Assembly (NCBI GenBank): GCA_018873245.2
Contig: JAEMBT020000001.1
Coordinates: forward strand, 7,130,220-7,194,219
DNA: 64,000 bases
Direction: 5' to 3'
DNA from: Archegozetes longisetosus
Lineage: Eukaryota > Arthropoda > Arachnida > Sarcoptiformes > Trhypochthoniidae
Part shown: piece after piece, positions 14,801 through 27,049 of the stretch
Position numbering within the stretch: the stretch's first letter is position 1
How the letters are laid out: every line of letters starts with the position of its first letter
Made by a program: the position numbers and the translations under genes
The notes under the pieces: generated by a model
Seen by the model: only the letters and a program-made list of their open reading frames with translations
Told to the model about the DNA's origin: nothing
Database searches by the model: none

Positions 14801-16965
14801 TATAGACAAACTGTTTATTGACTTTATTTTCAGGTGGTCTTCAAGCGAAACAGATGCCGCAAATAGTTTTATTAACTTTTGATGATTCAGTTAATGATTT
14901 GAATTGGGATATCTATGAAGACCTGTTTAATTCTGGTCGTAATAATCCCAACGGTTGCCCGATTTTGGGCACTTTCTATGTCTCGCACGAATGGACAGAT
15001 TATGCACAGGTTCAGAGTCTTTACTCCAGAGGACACGAAATGGCTTCACATTCTGTTACGTAAGTCATGCAATCAATAAGTTTTTCTCTAAATTTTATTT
15101 CACTTTACTTTTCTATTAGTAGTGAAAAGTTCTTTCGCCTTAATCTCAAATCTATTTCAAGCCTAAGGGCTATATTTGAAATGTTAACAATTCTTAAAAT
15201 AAATCATTTTTTGCTTCTTCTAGAGATTTAAATTTGAATTTATTAATCATTTCTTAATCCTTTAATGAAATAGTTTTAGATTTTGACAAACTTTCCAAAA
15301 AGTAGTTCTAATCTGAGTAATAGTTTAGAAAAGTTTTTCTTTGATTTGAATCTAGTTTGAAGCCTGAGAACTAAAAGTAAAGTTAGTGGCTATGAAAATA
15401 CTTAAAAATTTACAACTCTTTCATAGACACAGCTTTGTAGACAATTTTTCAAAGCAGATTCAAATCATAACAAAAAGCAAAATATAACTTATTTTTCCTT
15501 CATCTTCAAACTCTTTTCTCAAACTGAAGCTATTTTTAAATTCAATTATAGTCACAGTTTTGGAGAAAAATTTTCAAAAGATCTCTGGTTTAAAGAGATC
15601 GCAGGCCAGAGAGAATTACTTCACTTATATGGAGGAGTAAAGCCCGAAGACGTTCGTGGCATGAGAGCACCATTCCTTCAGACTGGAGGCAATACAATGT
15701 TCGAGATGTTATTGGAAGCGAACTTTACTTACGATTCATCACTACCTGTATATGACATCAATCCTCCTTACTTTCCATACACTCTCGACTATGCAATTAA
15801 TCACGAATGCATGATCACCCCGTGCCCTACTAAGTCGTTTCCAGGTAATCAATTACCCAAAAGCTTCTCTCCAATTTGGGATAACTCAATGAACAATCGC
15901 TTTTACGTCATTATTGGCTTTGAATCACTAGTTTTATAGACTCTTTTATTGCATATTTAACCTTTAATCCTGTGACATGCTTTGTATTTACTTTGAATTT
16001 AAACAATCGATAGCAAGCGGAACTTTCTTTTACACTGTATATAATTAACTTCAATTATTATATATTTTGTAATACTTTTGAGACTAACTTTTAGGGCTTA
16101 TAGAAATTTCTTACTTATTGTTCCTATCTTTTTTACGGTATATTATTATCTTTTAATTTTAACAATTGATAGATAATTGAACATCAAAAAGTGTACCGCA
16201 GTTTTTAGTACACCTTCCAGTTTGTAATATAGAAAAAAAATTGATTTCCAACAGTTTAAAAATCTATTTTGAACCTAAAGTATAAGATATATATCATAAC
16301 AGTTCTTGAAGATTATTTAAAGATAAATACTAATTAAGACATCTTTACAATACGATACTACAGTAGTACAGTAACTGTACATATATCGAAATAAGAACCT
16401 AATCAGTCATTATTATAATTATTTAATGTTTTCGAGCTATACTTAAAACACTTATAAAACTGTAATACATTTGTCATCATTAGGCCTCTGGGAGGTAGGA
16501 ATGGTTATGTGGCAAGACTTAAGAGGAGGTCGATGTTCAATGGCTGACGCGTGTTTCAATCCTACAAGCGAACAGGGAGTCTATGAGATGGTCAGAAACA
16601 ACTTCGATCGACACTACAAGACAAATAGGGCTCCGTTTGGCATATATTTCCATTCGCGGTGGTTTCTCACAGATCACAATAGGAAAGGATTCATCAAATT
16701 CTTAGACGAAATTATTGGCATGAATGATGTCTTCTTTGTGACCAATTGGCAAATGATTCAATGGATGAGAGATCCAACACCTTTGTCTAGAATTAACGAG
16801 TTTAAGCCATGGAAATGCGACTTTAGTGATCGACCACAAGAATGTGACAGACCCTATGATTGTAAGGTTAAGCTTAGAAGCGAGATTCGAGTCTTAAAGA
16901 CTTGTCAATCGTGCCCTAAAGTGTATCCATGGCGTGGAAATAACGGACTTAAGTCTACACCTTAA
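5877..16965 (+). CDS. Cda5: Cda5-like secreted chitin deacetylase (CBM14, long linker, CE4 domain), eight exons
   Basis: Predicted to remove acetyl groups from chitin in the extracellular matrix or cuticle. Exons I infer: 5877-5934, 10789-10989, 11901-13073, 13358-14050, 14294-14722, 14834-15059, 15552-15844, 16484-16965; all have GT/AG borders, compatible phases (1,1,1,1,1,2,1) and total 1184 codons plus stop. Residues 1-24 are a signal peptide ending in a hydrophobic TILLITVIICG run. Residues 30-80 are a CBM14 domain with six cysteines. Residues 87-850 are a Pro/Ser/Asp-rich, probably disordered linker. The CE4 domain follows: TFDD (866-869), HSVTH (924-928), RAPF (965-968), YDSS (987-990) and the motif-5 histidine H1081. 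Metal ligands D869, H924 and H928 and the base D868 are kept, so activity is plausible. No LDLa domain is seen. The long linker and the C-terminal Cys-rich tail ending near YPWRG point to the Cda5 type. Exon 1 is the least certain part, because it is 4.9 kb away and chosen by signal peptide and splice phase. Confidence 0.88.
6700..6755. repeat. 12-bp imperfect tandem repeat
   Basis: Repeats of aacgttaggctc with the variant aacgtc between units. The ttagg core resembles the arthropod telomere unit, but the period is 12 and irregular, so this is an intronic minisatellite. Confidence 0.75.
8556..8685. mobile_element. 130-bp TA-flanked MITE
   Basis: The ends are inverted copies of CAGTCAAACCTCGTT and continue as further imperfect inverted repeat. 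A TA dinucleotide lies immediately outside each end (8554-8555 and 8686-8687), the target duplication of Tc1/mariner/pogo transposons. No coding capacity remains. It lies in intron 1 of the chitin deacetylase. Confidence 0.75.
10533..10577. repeat. 15-bp tandem repeat, three units
   Basis: Three 15-bp units of the form taaatagtaccatct. It lies in intron 1 about 210 bp before the CBM14 exon. Confidence 0.85.
12887..12939 (+). repeat. Cda5: 24-bp coding repeat in the deacetylase linker
   Basis: Two tandem 24-bp units encoding AREPDRPL and AREPDRPP, followed by the start of a third (AR). The frame is kept, so the proline-rich linker has grown by slippage or unequal exchange. Confidence 0.85.
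13074..13287 (+). promoter_or_regulatory. Cda5: Read-through 3' end inside intron 3 with stop codon and poly(A) signals
   Basis: If the donor at 13074 is not used, the frame of exon 3 continues for 21 codons (FEDFDKLFNLYKSYFAAKN near its end) and stops at 13138. Canonical AATAAA signals follow at 13165, 13252 and 13282, all before the next acceptor at 13357. This would make a roughly 500-residue secreted protein with the CBM14 domain and half the linker but no deacetylase domain. The splice donor (GTAGTT) is weaker than others in the gene. That the isoform is made is inference; AATAAA is common in AT-rich DNA. Confidence 0.45.
14389..14448 (+). repeat. Cda5: 30-bp coding repeat in exon 5 of the deacetylase
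   Basis: Two adjacent 30-bp units encode RPPQNSFELE and RPPQNSFELK. The third-position differences are few, so this duplication in the linker is fairly recent. Confidence 0.85.
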
Positions 16966-19716
16966 CCGTGTTTAGGATTAATCACGAATATTATCTGTTG
17001 TAAAGTTTTCAATTTGTATTTATCGCAACAAATTAGTTGATGCCAAAAGGATGTCGTATTTAATTATTATTTATGACCACAATTTGTGATTTTATATAAG
17101 TATTTATTTTATATGAAAGCGATTCTTATGAAAATGTTGTTTAATGTAATCATTGGTAACTGAGTAATACGCCTAACATTCAGTTATCATTTTGAATATC
17201 TTTCATATATTTATAGAGAATATTCAGTTTAGGTTCTCGTGATTTGAAAATCAAATATTTTTACTACAATTTAGTTAAAATATGATGTAATGAAAAGTTG
17301 AAATAAGTTTGAAATAGCAATTAATTTCTCTAAGAGATAATCAATATTTTCTTTTCTTCCTTAATCTTAATCACTAATGATGTGAATGGATTCGAACTCG
17401 AGCTAATCATAGCTAATAAGTTTGAACTTAATCATAATACTATATAGGATGAGATCCAACTAAAGGCTATCGAACTTATTCGAAATGTGGTAATCATGCA
17501 AATATTTAAGAATTTGTTTTCAACTTTTTGGTACTGGTTTTAACTGAGTCTTCAAGTACTGCTAAATAGATTTGATTTATCTCGTGAAAAAATAGTTTTC
17601 TTTAATCTACTAATAGAACAAAAATATTTACATAAATACTACACGTTTTCGAAGATTTGAATCACAAAATGCTTACTAATAAGCCTAAAAATAAAACTCG
17701 AGTTTGAACTCACTTACATCTGATTATCAAAATCTGACGCCATTTGTATAAAATGAAATATTTTGAAGAATATAAATATATATTTTTAATGAACTGTGAA
17801 AATATTGAAAGTGGAAGTGATTTTAGTTATATTTTAATGAAGGCGATTACGCTGCGCAAAAACATAAGTCAATTGTTATCCAAGTCAAGATAACTATAGG
17901 TTTTAAGATAAGATCATTTTAAGCGAAGCAATAGAGTGAAGAACAAAATTTGTGAAGAACAAAATTTATGGACAGTTATCTTAATTGATAATTAAATATT
18001 AATTTTATTCTTAATCGTAACTGCACATCAATTACACGATAAGAAAGTTAAATCAAAGTGGAACGAATAATAAGTATCACGAGTTTTAATATGTTATCTC
18101 AGTTTAGATCACTCAAAAGCCATAACTTTCTTTAGTTTCAATTTATTTCCTATCAAAAGTCAATTATTCGGATTCAGTCGATGTTTGATATGTTCTGTAG
18201 ACATCGAGAAATAATTAACTAAAACTTCTTATTTTGCCATAAATAACTTAACCATCAACTAATGAATGAAAGCAACTCATTGAATATTTGTAATCAATTT
18301 GAAAGCTATACAGATCAGTGTTATCTGAAGAGAAGATAAATTAATTAAATAATAATGTAATGGATTCAGAACTCATAAGTTACTGCGAGCTGTGTTTAAG
18401 TGTTATAACTGCAGTAGAAACCAGTTTTCTGATACCACTTCTCATTACCGGATAATAATCTGTTTCCCGGATTTTAACTAATTTCTACTTGCAATCAAAT
18501 TGTATCTAAAGATCACGTTCTTTACTTTTGTAAGTAAAATGTATGAATTAATTCATTCACGAAATCTGTTAGATATGTTCTAAGCCTTTCACTAACAATT
18601 GGGTTAATAGTAGCCAAAAAATGAGAAGTTTTCTCGTTTAATTAATTTGCAGTTCAATTAGAGTTGGCTTTCATTAATTATTGACAAATGAGTGAATTTT
18701 TACTTTTAGAAGCATATTTTTGAAAATGAATTTTTTCACTTATTTAGCACTTTCTACAAGCACTAAACTATTTTCCGATCTAAACCTTGAGCTATAGTTT
18801 GCTCTAATTCAGTGACCTTTCAGTTAACCAGTTAAATAACCACTAATTTCAAGAACTTTATGGTAAAAAAGTTGTGATATATTGAAAAACAATGTCATTT
18901 CTATAACTAATGAACAAAACTACGATTACTTAGTTATAGTAGAAAGTGATAAATAATTCAAGGAAAATCTATTTGCTTGTATAGTAAGTCTAAAAAAAGG
19001 TTGGCATTAGTTTAAATGTATTTCAAATATGGATTATTTTGAGTAGAGAAGACCAAACACTTTCTGCTGAATGTTCTCCATATACTGAGCAAATCTTTTA
19101 GAAGTAATTTCAAACTTCCTCTTAAACAAAAGCTAAAAAAGGCAGGAATAGCATAACGCCCTAATAATCAATTTCCAAGGCCTGCAAACTCTATGGAAAC
19201 TAACGATAATCGGATAACTTATTAAATATTTAAACCATAGGAGAAAATAGGTATAACTTATAGGAAAAATGCATTTATGTAAGTACAAGTGATTCCTATA
19301 TGAGCGCATTTTACCTCAAAACAATTTCATATCGTACTAAAAGAGTAGTGTCTTGCTAATATTTGCAGTTTTCATCATTTAAATACTATTTATGCTTAAT
19401 GTTTGGTGTGAATTGTTTCTGTTATAACTCAATTAGATAACAAGTATTTATCTCCATTTGGTCTTTACGATATGGTAAAATTGACGTCAATCAAAGTTCA
19501 AGTTGTTATCAATTATTATGGTTACTGAAGTCTTAAAGTACAAGTATTAAAAGGTATTTCAAGACGTTTTTAATAACTCAATAAGTGACTAAATATTCGA
19601 ATCACTAGAGCTTAACTTATCGACTCAGTTGTCAAATGACTGCAAAAGTTTCAGAGAAACTATTTTAAAGAAGAACAAATCAAATAATAGATCTTAAAGT
19701 GACATAATTAGACATA
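16966..19716. other. Intergenic, no supported feature
   Basis: This stretch is AT-rich with scattered short frames only. It includes the 3' UTR of the chitin deacetylase, whose poly(A) site I cannot place, and the upstream region of the four-helix membrane protein. A GATTCGAAC string near 17390 looked tRNA-like but was rejected. Confidence 0.5.
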
Positions 19717-20154
19717 ATGGCAAATAAAGTGGCAGAAGAATGTGGATGTTACAGATTATTAAATCTACTGGTATTTATGCAACAATTAGTTAGTATATAT
19801 TTGGTAAGAAATTACCCAATAAATGGTGGTACAAAACAAACATCAAATTACATACAATCATCAACTCTTATATTCTCCTTATTGGGACTAATCGCTGCTT
19901 TTGGTGCCAACACTTATAACGATACTATTATCACATTATATATTATCGCTTTGATTTGTTACGCTATTATTCAATCTATCGTTGGCAGCTATTTAGTTAG
20001 AACTCATTCTACTATTAGTGATTTTCATTGTGTATTATTTATTGTATCTATACTTTTTGCTTCACTTACCTTTACTACTTTGACCACTGCACATACTTAT
20101 GGCGATTATATGCATAGTGATCAAGTCTGGAATTGGAATCAACTTAATCATTAG
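19717..20154 (+). CDS. Small four-helix membrane protein, unrecognised
   Basis: An uninterrupted 145-codon frame from ATG to TAG. The product has four hydrophobic segments, at about residues 14-30, 47-66, 70-94 and 101-124, separated by short polar loops. The N-terminus is MANKVAEECGCYR, with two cysteines close together. It has no cleavable signal peptide, and the C-terminal tail of about 20 residues is polar and His/Trp-containing. The overall plan resembles small tetraspan proteins of the MARVEL or claudin type, but I see no diagnostic motif of either family. An AATAAA at about 20486 could serve as poly(A) signal. The long frame in 70% AT DNA and the regular helix spacing argue for a real gene; it may have further exons that I have not found. 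Confidence 0.6.
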   Translation: MANKVAEECGCYRLLNLLVFMQQLVSIYLVRNYPINGGTKQTSNYIQSSTLIFSLLGLIAAFGANTYNDTIITLYIIALICYAIIQSIVGSYLVRTHSTISDFHCVLFIVSILFASLTFTTLTTAHTYGDYMHSDQVWNWNQLNH

Positions 20155-21086
20155 CTCTTCACTTTCAACTCATTCAACGATCAGCTCTAGAATTGCAACT
20201 GCCTTTAATGCCTTTTTTATCTTGACTGTTTGTTTTAGATGTCTTCAACTTCTTATCTCATCACTTCATTACTTGACGTATACTTTTAGCTAAGTTTTGC
20301 ACTTAATCATGTTTTAATTCTATTGAATTTTAGTTATTTTGTTATTTCGTAGCAATTAGTATTGATTTTCAAGTTTTTAGCTTTAAATAGGATTTAATTC
20401 ATTTTTAGATAACTTTGAAACTTATTTACAAGTCTAGAATTTTTGTTATTATCTTAAGATTACTATCTTATTTACAAGTGTTTTTAAATAAAAATTTTTT
20501 AAAAAATTGTTTGGTAAAGATCTAGTTTGGTTTCATTTTGTTCAAATTACAACTAGTTTTCTTGAGGAAAATAACCTTTAATTTTAGTAAGATGTCAAAT
20601 AAGTTTCTCAAAAACTTATCGTTTTTCCTGCTCTTCCCAGAAAATACTTTGTTATTAAAACTTTAATCTGATGCCAATAGAAAAAAATATTTGTTTAGAA
20701 TAATTAATAACAAGTCATGAATAATATAAGTGATTTGTTACGGACGAACGCATGAAAAAGATAAGTCATGTGAACATTGGAAGTGCTGATCAATGATTAA
20801 CTTGTCATGTAATAATCTTATTTAAAAAATCATAAGCAAACATATTATTTTTTGATGAAAAGTCAATAATTACAAGTTCAATAGTAATAGACTATTGAAA
20901 AGAAAAATATTTTACAAATAATTATAATTAACCATATTTTGCGTGAGATTGTTGAGTAAAAAGTGCCAAAATGTTCTCATCAAAATAAAAATTAATTCCG
21001 ATATAATCATGGCTTTTAAGTAAAAATATAATCGATTGCCAAATGCAGTAAAAAGTTAACCATAAAATGAGAAAAAATCAAATAAT
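20155..21086. other. Convergent intergenic region
   Basis: This lies between the 3' ends of the membrane-protein gene (+) and the kinase gene (-). Nothing beyond probable 3' UTRs is seen. On the minus strand an AATAAA overlaps the kinase stop codon (21086-21091). Confidence 0.5.
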
Positions 21087-23494
21087 TTATTGTTTTTTGT
21101 TCCTCCTCTTCTTAACCTCGAGTTCTCTCTTTTTCTTTTCCATCAATTTCCTGATTTCCATCATATGCGGCGTTTCAACATCTCCACCAGCAGTAGATTC
21201 TTCTTTTTCCTCTTGTTCGCTATCACTATTATCTTCACTGGAAGTGCAGAACAATAAAGGAGTACTATATCTGGGAGCAGGTTTGGACCCAGACTTGAAA
21301 CCAGCCTTTTTGGGACTAATAGTATTACCATTATTAGACTTAATTGATTTATTATTTCTAGCTCTTTTAGGAGGGCTACAACTAGGTTCATTTTCCTCAT
21401 CATCGCTAATAATAATCACTTGGTTTGGGCTTTTCTTAGATGACTTCTTCGAACTCAATCCTGATTTGGCGTTACTTCTACGCTTTTTAGGACTATTTCT
21501 CATCGCTTCCTCACTTGCATTCACTTCTTCGTTGTCTTCATCATCATTATCATTAATTATCTTATTCTTAGCCACTTTTGCAGTCAAAATATTCTTTAAT
21601 GAATCATACTTGGGTTCGGAATCGAATTTAATCTTACTAATCTCTTGTAAAAACTCTTTCATGCCTTTGGGTACTGATTTTCGACCAAAACATTTATCAA
21701 GAAATTCATCGATATTTGCCATAAAGTATTCCTTCAGTTGTTGTACTTTATTGGCATCGGATAACTGTTTGATCCATGGTAGAGACCCGTAAAGCCACTG
21801 AATGAGATTATAGGCCAAGCACTCGATATCACTTCGTCTCGAAATAAGACCGATATGTGCGTCACGCGATCGAAACTCAACCGTTCCGTTATTTGCTCTC
21901 TTCTTGTCAGGTTTTTCTTCACGATGTCTTCCATCGGGGTTTCGGTATCTTTCAGCTAAACCATAATCTACTAAGTAGTAGTTTTGGTCACCAGTTTTTG
22001 CTGGTTTTGGGTTAGCTCTTAATATGTTTGTTGCTTTGATGTCAGCGTGAATATAACCGAATGAATGGATATATTCTAAAACATCTATTCATGTAAAAAA
22101 TAATCAACAATTGATTAATAACTCTTTAATCAATTGAAAAATAGATCATTAGATAATAAACGGATGAGTTTGGAGGAAAAATAAGAGCTAAAGGCTAGTT
22201 AAAGCTTAATAAACAGATAAAAATTTTAAAAAATATAAGAGGAGCTAAAAACAGATTATAAGCCGGAAAAGAGATAAGTGTAAACTAAAAGTTAGAAAAA
22301 TATGTCTGAAGAGCAGAAAAAGATAAAAGCTAATATGTACATATAAAATTTTGAAAATAGATTAAATAATTTTCAACTAAATTATAAGGGCTAAAGAGTA
22401 CAATAAAAGCTAATTAACAAGTCAAAAACTATAAAATAGAAAAACGTTTTAAATTATTATTAACAGATTCCAGAAACAGCTATTTTTCTAATTACCGATC
22501 ATTTTAGAGGCTATATCACAGGCTTTACTGGTGGTCAACTTCTTATCATTAATTAATTTCTGTAATTCATCGCCAAATCTTTGCATCACAAGAAATCTAT
22601 ACTGAAGTGTAGGACCAGTTCTTTTGGCTTTCAATGAACTGGTATTAGTTTTGCTATTATTGGGACTCTTGTCATGAATACCACTGGCGATATACCGAGG
22701 AATCCCTAAGAATTTTGATCGCTTTTTGTTAATCCAGTCATTAATGGCTTCCTCTTTGCTACTCTTATGTAGAAATTCATTTCTGCAAAAAGAGGTCCAT
22801 CAATATTATCCAATTTCATTACATATTCATTTCGGTCTCCACTTCGACTACAGCTATATATTTCACCGAAACCTCCACAACCAATCGGAGAACCTGTTCA
22901 TTTAAAAACAATTATATAATTAATCAAAGACAGTCTCACAACTATTTAGATTTAAGATAAGAATCTATTTATCAAAAAATATTACTTAGAAAGTGTGAAA
23001 ATAGTTGAAAAATTATTATTAAAGATATAAACTTATTTAAAAATAACTCAACTATTGAAAAATAAATAGAAATTAGTTTTAAAACAAATGTGTACAAAAA
23101 ATAAAAATCTGTTTATAGCAAACAAAGTTGATTAACAAATAAATTGTTTCCACAATTTATTTGCAAATGTCAAAATATATTAATCAGAAAAGAATAATTA
23201 GAGAAATAAAAAACAGTTTGAAAAAGGAATGTAAAAATGAATTTCTAATATTTTTGCAAACCGAGAATCCATTGTTTATTAGTTGAGTCGGTCAGAACTT
23301 CTCCTTTCGGTAACGGATCGCAAAGTCTATAACCATTTGCGGCAATACGAGCTTTAAATTAAAAAATTAAAAAACATTGAAATAAATTTCTAAAAAATAT
23401 GTTTCGATAGAAATAACTGATATTTGAATAATTTGTTATTTTTCTCACCTTTCGGTTTGTTATTAGTATCTGTTTTCTTGGTTTTTGACGCCAT
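21087..23494 (-). CDS. VRK1: VRK-family nuclear serine/threonine kinase, four exons, frame broken once
   Basis: Exons in transcript order: 23449-23494, 23262-23351, 22496-22893, 21087-22084, with GT/AG borders. The kinase domain shows the glycine loop GSPIGCGGFGEIY, the lysine in YVMKLD, the catalytic loop YIHADIKATN and the VRK-type LVDYGLAERY (DYG in place of DFG), followed by GTVEFRSRDAH. These mark the vaccinia-related kinase family; in animals VRK1 phosphorylates histone H3 and barrier-to-autointegration factor at the nuclear envelope. A tail of about 170 residues alternates acidic and Lys/Arg-rich runs, including SPKKRRSNAKSG, likely nuclear localisation signals. In exon 3, near 22763-22768, one base is missing: the frame up to EMNFYIR and the frame from SKEEAINDW match the family only if joined with one added base, which also makes the total length a multiple of three (510 codons). 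Either the gene is damaged or the assembly is wrong; the otherwise intact sequence favours an assembly error. Confidence 0.85.
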
Positions 23495-24291
23495 TTATTA
23501 TTCATTCAATTGTTATTTATATTTAATATTAAGTTTTAGTTCATTTGGTTTTTTCAATTTGTTTTCTATTTATGACACGAGTTTAACGCAAAAGTGCGCC
23601 AAAACTACGTTTATTTGAGTTTTGTTTAGTTACATAAATGACGTCAACTTTCTAACTAAAGAACCCTTTAATATGAATGAGTTAATAAAAGTTTATTATA
23701 AAGTATATGTCAACTCTTGTGGAAAAACGTTTTTCAAAGTTTTCAAAACTTTTATAAGTAAATAACTAATCATAAACTTACTTCTAGACTTTTCATCAGT
23801 TGAATGAAGAGTAGATTTATTAGTTCTTCAATCATTTGATAGTATTTGAAAATTTTTGCATTGAAAGCTAGTCTTAAATCTGAAGTTAACACGACTTAAA
23901 ATTAATTCGAATATCTAAACAAATATCAGTTCATGAATAAATTCAGATTAAAACTAACGTATTTATGAGCCATCAACGGTCTGAAGAATTTTTTATAATA
24001 AGATAGAATTTTAATATTGAATCGGAAGACCTAGAGATCACCGAGAAAAAAATATTTTGTATTCAAGAGATTGTGAAGTAGTTTTAATTCCAAAACAAAA
24101 GATTGCTATCTTATTATTTTTTAAAAGAGACAAGGCATTACTTTTCAGAAAGAGATAATATTTTATAATTTTATTTTTAAAGTCAGCAATAACAGTTGAA
24201 ATAACAGTAATTATATAGTTAATTTTTCAATAACAATTTTTAAAAGTTATTTGTGCACAAAAAAGCAGTTAACAGAACATAGTTCAACATT
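23495..24291. other. Intergenic, upstream of the kinase and downstream of the first channel
   Basis: No frame worth reporting. The kinase promoter should lie just right of 23494, and the 3' flank of the first channel copy lies just left of 24292. Confidence 0.5.
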
Positions 24292-25714
24292 TCAATGGAT
24301 TTTGAAACATTTCATTATGAAACTGAATATTGCATAAACACTTAATCCTAACCATATTCCCAAAAGACCACCAAAATTAGCAATGAATGATATGAATGTC
24401 ATTTCAGGTAAGTGTTCAATCAATTGATCTGGTAATCGACTATGTACTACATAAACTAAAGTTCTTTTATCCCATGGAGAAAGTTTTAAGTTAATTTTGT
24501 CTTTATGGTCAAATTCAAAAACATGTTTATAGCATTCATTCTGACAGCTATCATCACAAATCGATAAAAGTTTACGATAATCTTCATGTAAGCAATTATA
24601 AGAATTTTGACAAAACTTGATAGTTTTATTTTTGCTGAAAACTTCCTTTCTCAATAGGGATCCAGTTTGTGAAACACATTCACCGCAACTCTTCTGCAAG
24701 CTTTTTACAACGCATTTACTTATGCAATCAGTTCTAAGTTTTTCATGATTTTCATCATTCAAATCATAATTACGGCAGTTAGTCGAATATCCTGATGGTA
24801 ATAATTTGATTTCAGTTCTGGAGAAAGTTATCTTGTATTCATAACCACTCATTAATGGTATGTATTCATCACCATAAAGAAGATCGGGAATAGAGTTATA
24901 GGAATGCACTGCAAATTGTATTGACTGATTTCTATCATAAATGTTGGGCGGAAACCATTTTGTGTCGTGATTTACTTGAATAGCCATGTAACCCAAATTC
25001 ATTCTGAAGTTTCTCCATTTCTCTTTTAAATCACTGAAGAATGTATAGCACTTTGATCCAAACATATCAAGATCTGTCATTGAAATAGATTCAACAGGGT
25101 CTAAGTCTGTTATATTCACATTTTCTATAGATTCAATATTGTTATCATTTCGAACTGTTCCCTTTACTGCGATTTCAATAGCTTGTTTTGTGTCCAAATC
25201 CTTGTACTGATTGTCAAGGAAGCCATCATATATCTCGAATGTTTTAATAGGTCTTTTCGTGAAATTGAAAGGAATGCTCAAATTGTCGAACAAATCAGAT
25301 ATTGGTATTTTATAATTTTTACCTGATTCTGTAAAATGATCATAGAAAATACTTTCCAAAGTATTTTTCAAGGTTTCGTTATTAAAATCATTATCATTCA
25401 CAGTATTAATGATGTTTTGATATTCTTCGTAAGCATCTTTCAATTGTGGATACAGTTGAACAGCTTTTTCCATTGATATAAATGCCGGATAAACAGATAG
25501 TAATAGCTGGAAGTTTATTGTATTTATTAATTGATTTTCCAACATTAATACTGACAACTGTTTGTCCAGTTGAATATTGAGCAATAATTTGACGTGTTTG
25601 ATATATTAGACCACAAATGCAAATTACAGAGACCAAAAATTTTAGAAAGGATATATATTTGTCATTTCCTGGCATTTCAGAGAACTTTTTCTTGCTTTCA
25701 GGTTTTTCACTCAT
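24292..25714 (-). pseudogene. DEG/ENaC channel copy 1, one-base frameshift
   Basis: This copy is closely similar to the intact channels at 31664 and 45584. The start (25714) gives MSEKPESKKKFSEM, then the first membrane helix (SVICICGLIYQ) and the segment ending ITIC. There an extra T in the coding strand (near 25490) shifts the frame: this copy reads TGTTTATCC where copy 3 reads TGTTATCC. After the shift the sequence is open to the normal C-terminus, with all extracellular cysteines and the second helix (FGGLLGIWLGLS). Thus about 60 bp from the first helix the protein would end prematurely, although the remaining 1.2 kb shows no other damage. It is either a very young pseudogene or an assembly error. 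It is intronless like its paralogs, and its last residues (KCFKIH) run slightly longer than theirs. Confidence 0.8.
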
Positions 25715-25739
25715 TTTCTTATTAATATTATAAGTTGAA

Positions 25740-26335
25740 GAACAATTTTTCGTATCAAATTAACTTTTAGCGAACCAGGAAGGTGTATTAGATTTTCTCA
25801 GATTTAAAATCAATGATACTAAACTAATATATCTTCTTGAGTTCTCTTATGATAAAAATAAAATTGGCACTTAATAACTTCACTATATTTCTCGGTAATA
25901 TTTGAATTATATAATTGTCTGTATATAAATTCGATTTATAGTTTTAAGATTCGAACTACTAGTATTTTGGTTTCAGAACTGAATTTGTAGACAGTTTCTT
26001 ATTGAAAAGTGTGCACTCCTTCACTTCTTTAGAATAAATAGCAGAGCAAACATAGGCTATAATCAATACTATTGCCAAGCAATTTCCCTGAAGACTTATG
26101 AGCTTTATTTGACAAAAATGATGCTTATTCGTTTCTATATCATGAATGCTATTTCGATTATTAAAAATAATTGATGTGAGCTTATGATAAGAATGATTTG
26201 TCTTTATTTGCCTTTATTTAAATTTATTTTCTAATTATATCAGTTGTAGTAAAAGTGCTGTATGGGTGCTAAAAGGGTTCATTTATATTGACGTACTTAA
26301 TGGTATGAAAGGTAAGTAATTAACAAATTTGATCG
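25740..26335. repeat. Block A1: duplicated 5' flank of the channel genes
   Basis: This region upstream of channel copy 1 recurs with moderate divergence beside channel 2 (33085-33860), channel 3 (47000-48140), and without a complete gene at 40430-40740 and 43090-43620. Shared landmarks include the ttggcacttaataacttcac segment and the ttatattgacgtacttaatgg segment. It probably includes the channel promoter. Confidence 0.75.
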
Positions 26336-27049
26336 AGATTCGCTCTTCCTAAGATATAATTACTTCGTGATTGAAGTTAGGCGTGACTTCTTTTTTATTA
26401 ATATATATGTACCGTCGAAAGATAAAAGTTGTGTATTTATCACACCTAATAAGATGCAGAAGAACTGATGAGCTTTAGGGCGAGATAACTTATTGAGATT
26501 TGTGTTAAGTATATTGAGATTAATCAATTAATGCACTCTTAATGGCCAGCTTAGAACTTTTCAATAATAAATTTGATTCATGTTAATGAAAAGATTTGAC
26601 AAAATACTATGAGTCGAAAAGTTTTCAACAGTTGAAAATAACACGTTTTTATTATGAAAAGTTTTTTGTCATTTTTTAAAAACGTGTTGTCAAATCGATT
26701 TAAAAATGACAGCAATTGCCGAATTCTACACTAAAATCATTTGAATGAGTCATAATTTGGTATTTCATTAAAATTATTTGATGGATCTGCTCAGTATTTT
26801 GGTTTTATCACTGATCGATTTATATTTCTAATATTAAATTGACTTTTACTATGAATGACACTACGATATTGATCATGTTTATCGAGGACTAATTTAACAT
26901 TAATTGAATTTATGTCTCGTCCTTTTATCTTATCCAAACGCGTCAGGGATTAATACAGGATAATGCATAACTTTTATCTGCCGACTGTACATTCTTATCC
27001 TCTAACAGTAGTCTACTGTCCACTGTGTACGATTTGCTACAAATAGTTT
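26336..27049. other. Spacer between blocks A1 and B1
   Basis: This contains a stretch (about 26900-26990: cgtcagggattaatacag, then gcataacttttatctgcc) that matches, in inverse orientation, the end of the TA-flanked element at 37289, so it is probably a solo end or relic of that transposon family. Confidence 0.5.

Noticed and set aside
17380-17480. Minus-strand T-loop-like string (gttcgaatcc)
   Set aside because: No matching A box or cloverleaf upstream.
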